A stretch of DNA of 64,000 bases, taken from contig NC_081415.1 of the NCBI RefSeq assembly GCF_030272615.1, positions 597,867,335 through 597,931,334 of the forward strand. Reading direction: 5' to 3'. The stretch is from Cryptomeria japonica (taxonomy: Eukaryota > Streptophyta > Pinopsida > Cupressales > Cupressaceae). The notes below the pieces were generated by a model. That model searched no databases. It worked only from the letters and a program-made list of their open reading frames with translations, and had not been told where the DNA came from. Positions 1 to 11,925 of this stretch are shown here, in pieces (the first letter of the stretch is position 1; each line of letters starts with the position of its first letter). The position numbers were made by a program, and so were the translations under genes.

Positions 1-484
1 TTATTAAATTAATCATACTAAAAGTATTAGGAGAGATATTTTAATTTATCCTCCATTATGACTATATAGTCTTTTTAATTCTTTTATATTTCTCTTTATA
101 ATTTAACCAAAATTAAAATCAGGATTAAATAAATATATACACATATACATAATTGATTATGCATATATTTATATATTTAAAATTTAATTACTTATACAAA
201 AATGCTCAAATTCATACATTTATATATATATATATATATAATTTCCATATATATTTATGGAAACATATATATATGTATATTTAACTAAACTGGTAAATAT
301 TTTAATTAATATTTTAATTAACATTAACTTGCCCTAACCTCCACTCGGTTAGGGTTTTAAACCCTATATATTATTATAATTTTTTTTAACTGTTAAACTT
401 CATGGCCGGGCCGAAGCCCTTGGCGACCATGAATTCCATCTATATTTTAATGCAGGTCACGGAGGAGCAAAACAGGTCCGGCCA
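1..484. other. AT-rich intergenic stretch
   Basis: No gene is seen. The stretch is strongly AT-rich with a short TA microsatellite near 222-240 and further TATATA runs near 250-280. The base composition changes abruptly to GC-rich at about 390-480, just before the hairpin array. Confidence 0.6.
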
Positions 485-700
485 CGTGCGCGCCACTGTG
501 TGAGCGCACAGTGGGCACCGTGGCTCAACTGTGTGCCCACACAGTGGGCGCCGCTGGCGGCACCACTGTGTGCCCACACAGTGGCGGCCGCGGCCGTCCA
601 CTGTGTGCCCACACAGTGGGAGCCGCAAGCGGCTCCACTGTGCGTGCACACAGTGGGCGCCGCGTGGTCGTCCACTGTGCGTACACACAGAGGAGCCCGC
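485..700. repeat. GC-rich array of six near-palindromic hairpins
   Basis: Six units start near 493, 527, 563, 598, 635 and 672, a period of 34-37 bp. Each contains a 22-bp near-perfect palindrome with arms CCACTGTGTG and CACACAGTGG around a 2-nt centre; the copies at 563-584 and 598-619 are perfect. Spacers are GC-rich (GGCGCCG type), and one is itself a small hairpin (622-633). The open frames through this block on both strands come from its high GC content and short period and are not credible genes. The surrounding DNA is very AT-rich. The organisation resembles the hairpin arrays in the Tat LTRs of this window, so it may be the remnant of a similar LTR. Confidence 0.85.
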
Positions 701-3433
701 GGGGACCCCTAAACTTCGTTTTAATTTTTTTTTTTTAAATTTTTTTTTTTTAAAATAAAACATATAAATATATAAATATATATATATATTGGCAATTACA
801 AATTAAATAACAAAGATAAGAAGATAAACCTAAATTCAATATAACATTTATATATATATATATTTTTTTAAAGAATTTTACTTGCTACAATTAAACTAAT
901 ATAGTAAAGGGAAAGAATATGAAGTTAATTCAGAATTAAAAGTATTTATATTTGTTTATATAAAATCATTGAGCTTTTAAAACAATGCTAATCCCAAAAT
1001 ACAATATTGAATACTTTTAAAGGATTACAAAATATTTTCCTAAATTAAAAGGAAATCTTTCATTGATTTTTGTCCACTAATCTAATATTTCATAAATCTA
1101 TTTCTTGTTAAAATTACATAGAAATCTTTCAACAACAAAAATCTTTTATTTGCCAAAAGTGAAATATAATTAAAGTCTAATTGGAAAACAAATCTTTTAT
1201 TTCTTTCCATAATACAAGAAGCTTTTTGCATGCAACACAATTTAATCCTTTCTTTTTTAAAAAAAAAATTAGAAGTAGAAATAACAAGCTTTTCTTTCTT
1301 TAAAACATCTCTAAAATATACTACCATATTTACAGAATGTTTTCTCTGAACAATTACAACAATAAGACTTCAAGTCTATTATTACAAAATTACAACTTGC
1401 TTCTCCTTTCTCTTGAATAAGGCATTTATTTACAACAACTTTAAATCAACATCTGCAACTGAATTTCAAATATCTTCAAAAAACAATCTTCTGAATATCT
1501 TTCATGAATCCTATCCTCTTTCCTCTGAATTTCCTGCATAATAAAAAAAAACACAAAACTGACCACGGAGTGCTCACCTCCCAGCCTAGGCTAATTGGTA
1601 GCCACCCCCGAGCTCGGAGAACCAATTCCTAGACGGGTAACAAATAGGCAAACACAAAGAAACACAAAGCATACAAATATTCCAGACACATTCCCAACCT
1701 GGCTTTCACAGCACCACACTCTGGTGGTGAACATTTTCAAAGGGTGGTAGTGGACCAAATACCCTGAGGAGAATTCTGCAAGTATGTAATAACAAGAAGC
1801 CACCTCATGGCACAAATAACATATCAAAATCTCAACCCCATAAATTCCTTATGCCCCCCAAAGGCATTCTAGCCTTATAACCCTCCTTATGACCCCCATT
1901 GCACAAACAGGCCATGCAGCAAGGGTCACACAAAGATCCCTTGTGATCTCTCTCTAAAGAGAGTCTCTCACTCGAGGGCTGTCACTGCTACCACCCTCAA
2001 GATCCTCTTCTCTCCCAAGAGAAAGAGAGATCTTGAGAAAACTCCCAAAACACATTCATTCATAAAACAAAACCAAAAGATTTTCAAACATTCATTTTCA
2101 AGAATACAGATTTTCTTATTCAACAACTTTCAGAAATAAACAAAACTAGACATTAAAAGTAAAAATGAAACCAACCTTATTCTGCCCAAAGGTTATAATG
2201 ATATCTGAAGAAGAGCTGCCCAATCCACAATTCTTTATTTTTCCTTAATCAATTTCTTTATCCCATAACGTTATTTTTCTTCCAAATTTTCCTTTGTCTC
2301 CAAAAATGGAGAGTGGGTGATTAACCAGCTATTCCCAAAAATCTTCCTTAAGAAGCTCACTCTCTGAGTTCTCACAGGATTCTAAAAAAAAATCAACAAA
2401 AAGAAGGAAGAAAGCAAAAATGCAAAAAGACTTTCCTTTCAAGAGGGAAAATCTTGATTTGATTTTCACTTCAATTTCCAATTTTCGCTCAACTCAAAAA
2501 AACCAATTTTTAAAGCATTAAAAAGATCATTATAAAGTAGAAACTTGCCTAAAATTACCCCTAACCCCTAGGTATACCTTATGGGCTTTAGGAAACCCTA
2601 ATAAACTACCCCTAGGTGTTCATTTAACCCATTTTAAACCCCTCTGAAGTTTATTTTCGGGTCAAACATAAGTTGACCACTCCAAATATTATATTCTCAA
2701 AATATCTTTTTTTAACAACACATTATTTTATTTAAAATTAATTATAATTAACACTTTCCCATCAAGAGACAAAGTAAAATATTTAAATTTAAATCCACAC
2801 ATGTGTCAAGTGACACTAATAAAATACTTTTACGAAAATAAACATGAAATTGTCTCTTGAGGTTTTTACACAATAAATTTAAATAACACCTAACACTCAT
2901 GCCACATATACTGATACAAATAAAATACAACACAAACGGGGTGTTGTCTCTCCAAATAGACAAACCCTGGCTTTACGAACATACATAAGTCTAGGTTTGA
3001 TTCTCCGTAATTTTCCATGGTCACATGGTAAATTTCCTGCGCATCTCAATTTACATATTAGTACTCCCAAATATTCATATAAAATATAATTCAATAATAC
3101 AACAATGCACATCATTACTTGCATACAATTTTCATCTGCACAGATTGAATACATCTTTTGTCAAGCAAATTCACATAAACTAAACATACATCATAGTTCT
3201 ATATTCAAAGTAAGGTCCTGCAAATTCATTAACGACATCTATCATTGCAATATCATTCTATCTAATAATCATGTAGTGTTCTATCTCATAAAGCATGTAA
3301 GTAAAACATCAATTCATAGCAATGTTATCCAATATCCTGAAATCATATAAGTTCTAAGTCTCAAAATGCATCAAAACAAAGTATCCATAGTAGTCTAAAA
3401 TATAACATCCACTGAATGTCAAACTGAGTCGAG
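701..3433. other. AT-rich region without a recognisable gene
   Basis: Nothing recognisable as a gene: all frames are short and closed. It holds poly-T runs (720-755), a cluster of small palindromes at 1583-1627, and a cluster of CT/AG hairpins at 1945-2040 including a 9-bp inverted repeat (CTCAAGATC at 1996-2004 against GATCTTGAG at 2029-2037). Parts could be decayed LTR sequence, but no second copy exists in the window to test this. Confidence 0.5.
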
Positions 3434-3445
3434 GTGAGGCCTCAC

Positions 3446-4563
3446 AAACCCTAACCAATGGAGCTTGGTGAATCAGTTGTATTAGTTTACGATCAAATGA
3501 TGAGCGGTAATGATTAAGCCATGCATGCATGTTGTATGTGAAGAGTTTCAAATGGTTTTTGGCATGTAGAGATAATGATTTTATCTTGGGAATGAGCGAG
3601 TACATTGGATGTAATGGAAACTACGTGATGAGTTACAAGGATTAATGAAGCGATGATCAAGGAGCGGTCGAGGTTGTCTTGAATCATGTGCAATGATTGA
3701 TATGTAATCCAGCGGTCATACTTGAACTAATTTTTTTGTAATCTCTATGAAATATTAGGTTTGTAATGTGTTATCGACCTATTATTTTGCTTATAAGGTT
3801 GATGAGTTGTTTTGTTGTAGTGTTGGCAATTTTGGTTGAATGGATCAAGCAGAGTAGTGCTATTTACCAAATCAACAAACTCCTATTGTTCTCTAACAAT
3901 TACAACAGTCAAATCCCTTAACTGGGTAAGCTCTAACAAGCTTAGTGTTATCTAAATCCTCTAACCAAGAGATCCATTAGTTTGGATTTCAAATCCTCTA
4001 CCGAGGTTACTCCTAACAAGGTATTGCTATAGGGAATTATAGTCAATCCCTTAACTGGGTGGTCCCTAACAGGATCTGTTCTTAACAAGACTTATTGTAA
4101 AGCTTTAACAGGCTTGGCTCCTAATAGGGAAAACTTCAGAAGAGTTCATAATATTTGTGGGTATTCATCCCTACAGTGGTTTTTCCCATTTGGGTTTCCA
4201 AGTCAAAATCATTGTGTCAAGTGATGAATGTTTTTGTGGTTATGTTTTCTATGGTTAATTTGCTTAGTTGCTAAATCCAATTAAATATGATATGATGACT
4301 GATAACAATCTAAAATGAGATTTTACTTTTGTCATTAAAGTATTTGGATGTTTTGGTTAAAAGGTTTGAGAGTTTCAGAGTTGTTTTATTGTTATTCTGC
4401 TATGACAGTCAACTGGCATACTTGACAGTGATATTGCAATTTGTAGTTCAGCATTTGAATCGATCAGTTATGAGTTTGGTGAAAGTCTGGTCAGTTTTCT
4501 ATCTACTGATTCACCTCCCCTCTCATTAGTTAACTGAATCCTTATTAATTCATCATACCATCA
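3446..4563 (+). repeat. Copia-1 5' LTR, truncated
   Basis: Similarity to the 3' LTR starts at AAACCCTAA (3446, matching 10713) and ends at CCATCA just before the primer-binding site. The first ~179 bp are missing, and a second gap of about 80 bp lies near 3841 (between GAATG and GATCAAG) relative to 11081-11162. It contains the TATA-bracketing inverted repeat and the degenerate ~40-bp AAATCCCTTAACC-type repeats typical of this LTR family. Confidence 0.88.
3773..3803 (+). promoter_or_regulatory. TATA box inside inverted repeat, Copia-1 5' LTR
   Basis: ATCGACCT (3773-3780) and AGGTTGAT (3796-3803) form an inverted repeat with one mismatch around TTATAAGG, a TATA-like core. The same arrangement is found in all five copia LTRs of the window. 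Confidence 0.6.
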
Positions 4564-4565
4564 AT

Positions 4566-4577
4566 TGGTATCAGAGC
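4566..4577 (+). other. Copia-1 primer-binding site (initiator tRNA-Met)
   Basis: TGGTATCAGAGC lies 2 nt inside the left LTR. It is complementary to the 3' end of plant initiator tRNA-Met, the usual primer of copia elements. Confidence 0.92.
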
Positions 4578-5795
4578 ATTTTAGGTCCTCTAGTGTCTAA
4601 GCCTTACAACTCGAGGTAAATATCTAGAAGAATATGATAAAGAAAGAAGGTCTGAAGTTTAATAGGTAAAAATACAAAATATGGAGTAATATAATGAAAA
4701 TCTATATCAGGAGTTTAGGAAGTCAATACTGGGAAAATGTTGTTACTCAATATGTTGCACCTAGTGGAACTATGTCTGATGATCAAAAGAAAGAGCAACA
4801 AAAAAATATTCAAGCATTAGAGGCCATTATCAGTTCTTTATCTGATTCAGAGTATGTTGATGTCCATGGTCTGGAGACTCCTTATGAGGTGTGAAAGAAA
4901 CTTGACGAAATCTATAACGGTGATGAACATGTGAAGATTTCCAAAGAAGAGAATCTGAGAGGTAAATTTGATGACATGCGGATGGCTGAAGGTGAGAATA
5001 TACAATAGTATGGTCAGAGGATCAAAGAGATAGTTGGTGAGATCAAGAGTGCTGGTGGTAAAGTGGAGGATGCCATAGTGGTTAGTAAGGTGTTGAGAAC
5101 CCTTCTACCAGTCTACGCTATCCAAGTTGCAGCCATTCAGGAGCTAAAGTATATTGATAAAACTAAGGCAACTCTTGACTCCATCATTAGTAAGGTTACT
5201 GCATTTGAATTAAATGGTTATGATGGTAGTGCTTTGAAATCTGAATCTGCATTTAGAGCTTCAGTTTCTAACCCTCCTATGAGGAAAATAAGAGATGTTT
5301 GTCACAATTATGAGTCTAGATCCAACAACGAAGTTGATGATGAAGATAGTCTGATTGAGCTTGAAGCATTGTTGGCCAAGCGGTTACCTAGAGGTACCAG
5401 TAAGTATAGAGGTAATTTAACTTTAAAATATATTACATGTAACAAGATTGGGCACATTACAACTAACTATCCTAATGGTGACAATGAGCATAAGCGTGAG
5501 AAGTACAAGAAGTACAAAGGAAAAGGAAAAAGGGATTGTCTCATTGTAGTTGATGGTGGTATCACTGATGAGGAATCTGAGGGTGATGCTAATAAAAAAA
5601 TTGTCTTTGTTGCCATTAAAGAGGAGACATCTGATCAGAAGGCATTAGTTTCTCGCATGGATAGTTTTGATGATTGGATCATAGATAGTGGTTTCTCACA
5701 CCACATGACCGGTGATTGGAGCAAATTTCTTAATTTGAAGGAATTTGATGGAGGAGTTGTGAGATTTGGAAATGACTCACCTTGCATGGTAAAAG

Positions 5796-7207
5796 TGATG
5801 AATAATGATGAACAACAAATACCCTAACTGGTACTGAGAGGGGGGGGTGTGAATCAGTACAAACAAAAACTTCTCAACAACTTATCAAGTTAAAACAATG
5901 ATAACCGATTGTCTTCATCACTGAACTTAACCATGGCTATACCGGTTAAACATAGTAAGACTTCAGATAGCTAAACTAGTAAAATTGAATACTTGAAATA
6001 ACATTCAACACTTGATAACTACTTCACCAATATACTCATGCATGTGTTGTATCAGTAATACCATAACCATTAGCTTTGCATGCATATTCACCAAAAAAAA
6101 TGCTGCTCAATCAATACATTAAAAAATGCACAACTCATGACACACAAATTTTTCACATAGAAACCCAAATGGGAAAAACCATGGTGGGGATGAATACCCA
6201 CAAGCTTGTTTCAAACTCTTTTGAAGCTCACTTTGTTAGGAGCCTAGTCCAGTTAAAGACTTTAAAATAAGGTTCTGTTAGGAACCGATCCTATTAAAGA
6301 TCACTCGGTTAAGGGATGGCTATATACCCTGTTAAAGGTTACCTTGCTAGAGGATTTGAAGAACTCAATTATCTTGACTCACCTGGCTAGAGGATTTGCA
6401 ATAAGCTTGTTAAAGCTACCCGACAAAGGGATTTTCATACTGTTGAAATGGTTAGAAGACAACATGTAGAGCTCTGATCTGATAACAACACTACATGCTA
6501 AGGCAAATCCTTTTTAGCTCCTCTATTCTGCAATCACACTCTGTAGTTTTCCACTCACTGGTCTGACAAGTATCTTATCACTCGGATACAAACACAACAT
6601 TTGCCAACACTTACAATATCAAAAGTCATCGACCTTATAGACAACAATTAGGTCGGTAGAATAAACCCTAAACCCTAGACATTTTAGGTTTACAATTACA
6701 AGCGGTCCAATCCTCATTGTTCAAACACTTTGCATAGAATAAACAATCTCAAACAGATCACAAGTCATTCTAGATCATCCATTCTTCACCGCATATGGAA
6801 ATCAGTAACCCATCATAACCTCTTCACATACCGCTAAGAAGAATGTTCATTCCCGGGGTAGAAATTTAATGCAATCGATCTTCACATGCAAGATCCTCAA
6901 GGAAATCCTTCACATGCACAAAACTGACGTTGAATCTCAATCTCATCCTTATCTCTTAGCTAACTCATCACAAAATATCACCGGTTGCATCACACAAGCT
7001 AGATTGCCAAATTGGAAACCCTAGAGCTGAGGCTACCAACTGGTAGTCACACTTAGTAAAACCCTGACACTGGTCCACTTCATCCCTTCATATTGTTTCT
7101 CCTACTTGAACATCAATAATAACTTCTTCCAATCTTCATATCAGTTCACTTGCACTTATTAATATCAATGACAAAATACTTTGTCACCGCTTCATCATAT
7201 GCCAACA
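5796..7207 (-). mobile_element. Solo LTR of a related copia, inserted antisense in Copia-1
   Basis: On the minus strand the segment starts TGTTGGCATATGATGAAG and ends with a CACCCCCCCTCTCAGTACC block followed by ATCA, matching the start and end pattern of the Copia-1 and Copia-2 LTRs. A perfect 5-bp target duplication AAAAG flanks it (5791-5795 and 7208-7212). Removing the insert and one duplication brings the host frame back to the order seen in Copia-2 (ATGGTAAAAGGAAAGGG against ATGGTTAAAGGTAAGGG). No internal region is present, so it is a recombination product of a full element. Inside, on the minus strand, are the TTTTTCCCATTTGGGTTTC segment and the AAATCC-type repeats of the family. Confidence 0.93.
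6628..6657 (-). promoter_or_regulatory. TATA box inside inverted repeat, solo LTR
   Basis: On the minus strand ACCGACCT and AGGTCGAT bracket CTATAAGG (spacing 14 bp). It is the antisense version of the promoter motif seen in the other copia LTRs. Confidence 0.55.
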
Positions 7208-10200
7208 AAAAGGAAAGGGAACCATTTCTCTTATTGGAAAGAGCAGTGCAGATGATGTCTACCGGGTTAAAGGATTAAAGAACAATCTTTTAAGTGTAGC
7301 TCAACTCAATGACATACGTTATCCATTGGAATTCAAGAATGGAAAGTGCAAAATCTATGGGAGCAAAGGTGAACTAATTACAACCGACAAGCAAACAAAA
7401 GGTAACTTGTTTCACCTAAATCCTAAAGTCAACAACTGTTTAATTGCTAAAGTAGATGATAGTTGGCTTTGGCATCAAAGATTTTGTCATATAAATTTTG
7501 ATAACATTGTTAAGGTCAGTAAGTTCAAGTCGGTAAGAGGTTTGCCTTAGCTAGACAAAGCGGTGAATGCTTTGTGTAAGGAATGTTAGTTAGGAAAGAT
7601 GACATCCTCAACCTTTAAGAGAAAATATTTTTTAGTAGAACATTTGTTAGATTTGGTTCATACAGACCTCTGTGGACCAATAAGGATGAAAATTATTGAA
7701 GGTGATAGATATGTTATGATCTTCACTGATGATTGCTCAAGAATGATGTGGGTCACATTGTTGAAGGAAAAAACAAAAGACTTTAGTAATTTCAAGGCAT
7801 TCAAGGCCTTAGCTAAAAAGGAAATTGGTAAGAAGATAAAGTGTCTAAGGACTAATCAAGGTGGTGAATTTAGTTCAGAGGAATTCACTAGATATTGTGA
7901 AAGGCAATCGAATTAAGAGGCAACTTTCTGCACTGAGGACACCACAACAGAATGGTATTGCAGAGAGAAACAACCAGTTAGTTGTTGAAGCTACTAGAAT
8001 GATGTTTATACAAGGAGGAGTAGAAAAACATTTCTAGAGAGAAGTTGTTAGTACAACTATCTACACTATGAACCGGATATTGGTAAACAGAGGTAAGGAT
8101 AAAAACCTTTATGAATATTGGTATGGTAGATCACCTAATGTCAATTATTTTAAGATTTTTGGCAGTAAATGTTTTATCAAAAGAGGTTACTATATTAGTA
8201 AGTTTGAGACTAAAAGTGATGAAGACATATTTATTGGTTACTGCACCAAGAGTAAGGCCTACAAATGTTATAACAACTAGACATAGAGAATCATTGAAAG
8301 TTCTAATGTCCGAGTAGATGAGTATCCTGAAGTTTTAGGAGAAACTAGTAAGGAAAAGAAGGAAGATGAACCTTGCATTCTGATTTTGGAACTAGAACCG
8401 ATAAAACCAGAAGCTAATGAAGTAAATGTTGTTGTAACAGTTCAACTGGAACAGGTAGATTCAGAAGAAGATGATGAAAGTGAGGAAGAAGAACCTGAAG
8501 ATAATGATCATGTTATTCCAAGGTATGTGAGACTCAATCATAATCCTGAGCATATTATTGGAGATAAAGATGCTGGAGTGTTAACCAGAAGAAGAATCAG
8601 AGAGAATTCTTGCATGATCTCCACTATTGAGCCTAGAACTACTGAGGAAGCATTTGGAGATGATCACTGGATTAAAGCTATGGAAGAGGAGCTTGACTAG
8701 ATTGAACAGAACAATACATGGACCCTAGTACCCAATCTGGAGAATAAAAATGCACATGATAGGTACTAAATCGGTATTCAAGAACAAACTAAATGAAGAT
8801 GGAGTAGTAGTCAGAAACAAATCTATATTGGTATGCGAAGGTTATGCGTAGGAAGAAGGAGAAGACTATGGTGAGACATTTGTACCAGTTGCTAGATTGG
8901 AAGGTGTTAGGACTCTACTTGCATTTGCAGCATATAAGGGATTCAAAGTATATCAAATTGATGTGAAGTCAACATTTCTAAATGGAATATTGGAAGAAGA
9001 AGTATACATTGAGCAGATAGATGGTTATACTTTGAATGATGCAAAGGATATGGTGTGTAAACTACACAAGGCACTATATGGTTTGAAGCAAGCACCGAGA
9101 GCATGGTATGAAAGGCTACATTCACATCTGATGAAGATAGGTTTTCAGAGAACTAGTGAAGACAAAAATATATATCTTAAATCTGAAGGAGATAAGATAC
9201 TAGTTAGTGAAGTGTTTGTGGATGATATCATATTTGGAGGCAATGATGACATGAGTGATGACTTTGCAAATGAGATGAAAAGTGAATTTGAAATGTCTCT
9301 AGTAGGAGAGATAAAATTATTCATAGGTTTGCAAATTCAGTAGATGAAGAGTGGTATTTTTATCACATAGTCTAAGTATGTGAAAGAAGTATTAAAGACA
9401 TTTGGAAGGAGTGACTGTAAACCAATTGGGACACCAATGGTTACAGGTTGTAAATTGTCTAAGGAGGATGAAGCTGCATCTATTGATGAAAATGAGTACA
9501 AATCAATGATAGGGAAATTGCATTATGTTGTTCACATCATACCAAATATTGCTCATGCAGCTGGTTTAGTTGCCAGATTTCAGAAGAATCCAAAGGAGAC
9601 ACACTTGACAACAACCAAAAGGATATTCAGATATTTGAAAGGTACTATTGACTATGGAGTATGGTATCCATATGCAGGTAACTTTGATTTGAAGGTTTAT
9701 ATAGATGCAGATTGGGCAGGTAATGTTGATGATAGGAAGAGCATAACTGGTGGTGCATTATTTCTTGGAGGAAGACTTGTATCATGGAGCAGTAAGAAGC
9801 AGAGCTGTATATCACAGTTCATTGCTGAAGCTGAGTATGTTGCAGCGTATATGATTTATACCCAGGCAATATGGATGAAACACATTCTGGAAGGATTTAA
9901 GTAGAAGATCATAGAACCTGTAAACATTTTATGTGACAACACTAGTGCAATAAATATTTCAAAGAACTCGGTGTTGCATGCTAGAACCAAGGGTATTGAG
10001 TTGAAATATCATTTCTTGAGAGAGAAAGTGCAAAGTAAAGATGTGTTATTGGAGCATGTATCTACTAAGGAGCAGCTTACAGATATCTTTACTAAAACTC
10101 TACCTAAGACTACTTTTGAGTATCTTAGAGGTCAGCTAGGGGTTGTGCCCCTACTTGAGGTCAATTGAGAAAGATGTGGAATACATCAATCCCAGAGCTA

Positions 10201-10244
10201 ATTGAAGAATCTTGAAGCAGGATTGGTGTAAAGTGGAGTTATTC

Positions 10245-10533
10245 CACAGGGGGAGCATCAAGTTGCAAATTGATGATGTAGAATAGTGAAGTATGATACT
10301 GCATGTTATATTTTCACTTTGGCATTATTGTCAAAGGGGGAGAAGAACTATATGATTTGGGAGAAGAATTGTATGATTGACTGAGAGAAGATCTATAACC
10401 AGTTACCAGCTGAAGACATGGAGACTTAGTTGAAGGAGAGTACATGGTAAAATGTAAACCAAGATTCCTATTCACAATCATAACAATCAAGGGTATTGAT
10501 ACTTGTATTGCCATCAATGCCAAAGGGGGAGAT
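10245..10533 (+). other. Copia-1 polypurine tract and two upstream look-alikes
   Basis: The functional tract CAAAGGGGGAGAT ends directly before the 3' LTR (10521-10533). Two similar G5 tracts lie upstream, near 10248 (ACAGGGGGAGCA) and 10333 (CAAAGGGGGAGAA). Copia-2 has the same three-tract arrangement. Confidence 0.75.
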
Positions 10534-11908
10534 AGTTGGCATTTGCATGAAGATTGATTTGATGAACTATTATGTTGTCATTGATGTAAATTGTGACTGG
10601 TAATGATGTTGGAATAATATTGTTTTGCAACCGGTAGGTGAGATTGTGAAGGAAACTAATATTACTAATGAAGAAGTGAGATCAACTGGTAAACCCTACC
10701 TGTTGATGTGCTAAACCCTAATCGATGGAGCTTGGTGAATCGATTGTATTAGTTTATGATCAAATGATGAGCGGTAATTATTATGCCACGTATGCATGTT
10801 GTATGTGAAGAGTTTCAAATGGTTTTTGGGAATGAGTGAGTACATTGCATGTAATGGAAACCGCATGATGAGTTATAGGGATCGATGAAGCGATGATCAA
10901 GGAGCGGTCAAGGTTGTCTTGAATCATGTGCAATGGTTGCTATGTAATCCAACGATCATACTTGAACTGATTTGTTTGTAATCTCTATGAGATCTTAGGT
11001 TTGTGATGTGTTATTGACCTATTGTTTTTCTTATAAGGTCGATGAGTTGTTTTGTTGTAGTGTTGGCAATTTTGGTTGAATGTAAGAGTGATTGATTACT
11101 GAACCAGGAGATGTATCTGCAGTATGTGTTAAGGCAGATATGAGCATGAAAAGGATTTGATCAAGAAGAGTAGTGCTATTTACTAGATAAAAAAACCCCC
11201 GTTCTTCTCTAACAATTACAACAGTCAAATCCCTTAACCATGTAAGCTCTAATAAGCTTAGTATTATCTAAATCCTCTAACCAGGTGATCCATTAGTTTG
11301 GATTTCAAATCCTCTACCGAGGTTACTCCTAGTAGGGTATTGCTTCTAATAGGGCATTATAGTCAATCCCTTAACCGGGTGGTCCCTAACAAGATCTGTT
11401 CTTAATAAGACTTATTGTAAAGCTTTAACAGGCTTGGCTCCTAACAAGGCAAACTTCAGAAGAGTTCATAATACTTGTGGGTATTCATCCCCATCGTGGT
11501 TTTTCCCATTTGGGTTTCCACGCCAAAATCATTGTGTCAAGTTGTGAATGTTTTTGTGGTTATGTTTGCTATGATTAATTTGCTTAATTACTAAATCCAC
11601 TTAAATATGATATGATGACCAACAACAATCTGAAATGAGCTTTTACTTTTGTCAATTAAGTATTTGGTTATTTTGGTTAAAAGGTTTGAGAGTTTGAGAG
11701 TTGTTTTCCTTTTATTTGGCTATGACAGTCAACCGGTATACTTGATAGTGATATTGCAATGTGTAGTTTAGTGTTTGAACTAGTCAGTTTTGAGTTTGAC
11801 TTGAGAGGTTGTTTTTTAGTTTGGTGAAGGTCTAGTCAGTTTTCTATCTATAGATTCACCCCCCCTCTCAGTAGTTGATCGGATCCTTATTGATTCATCA
11901 TACCATAA
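10534..11908 (+). repeat. Copia-1 3' LTR
   Basis: Complete LTR of about 1,375 bp. It starts AGTTGGCATTTG, aligned by the polypurine tract and by the Copia-2 start, and ends CCATAA where the sister LTRs end CCATCA. It carries a ~80-bp segment (11081-11162) absent from the 5' copy. Confidence 0.88.
11013..11043 (+). promoter_or_regulatory. TATA box inside inverted repeat, Copia-1 3' LTR
   Basis: ATTGACCT and AGGTCGAT bracket CTTATAAGG with a 15-bp spacing, matching the 5' LTR site. Confidence 0.55.
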
Positions 11909-11925
11909 ATGTTTTCATTTTTCAT

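Larger units (their letters stand above)
4634..10168 (+). pseudogene. Copia-1 gag-pol, disrupted
   Basis: This remnant once coded for the copia polyprotein. Gag runs from about 4634; the zinc knuckle near 5437 is degenerate because two of the knuckle cysteines that Copia-2 keeps are replaced by tyrosine. The protease motif WIIDSG is at about 5678. The integrase zinc-domain region (WHQRFCHINF) is near 7470 and the integrase core near 7650-7900; its second catalytic Asp is replaced by Asn (NQGGEF). The RT region (8897-9343) has FVDDIIFG, and RNase H (9380-10168) has DADWAG. Stops occur at 4667, 4892, 7548, 8698, 9341 and 9902 among others, and frameshifts near 7900 and 8750. A 1,412-bp solo LTR lies inside the protease-integrase linker. 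The TAG at 7548-7550 is shared with Copia-2. Confidence 0.92.
3446..11908 (+). mobile_element. Copia-1: decayed Ty1/copia LTR retrotransposon
   Basis: The element has two direct LTRs (3446-4563 and 10534-11908), a primer-binding site matching the 3' end of plant initiator tRNA-Met just inside the left LTR, and a gag-pol remnant ordered Gag, protease, integrase, RT, RNase H, which is the copia order. A polypurine tract precedes the right LTR. The left LTR lacks about the first 179 bp of the right LTR, so no target duplication can be read. The gag-pol is closed by nonsense codons and frameshifts and is split by an antisense solo LTR of a related family. Subtracting that insertion leaves about 7.0 kb. 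It is closely related to Copia-2 along the whole coding region, but the copies are independent. Confidence 0.93.

Noticed and set aside
485-700. CRISPR-like reading of the hairpin array
   Set aside because: Spacers are not unique, the repeats are palindromes in plant nuclear DNA, and there are no cas genes.
440-763. Overlapping open frames on both strands through the GC-rich block
   Set aside because: They follow the hairpin repeat in every frame on both strands; no protein domain is recognisable and the composition is repeat-driven.
2930-3000. Possible SINE/tRNA-like promoter (AGGTTTGATTCTCC resembles a B box)
   Set aside because: No convincing A box at the right distance, no poly-A tail and no target duplication.
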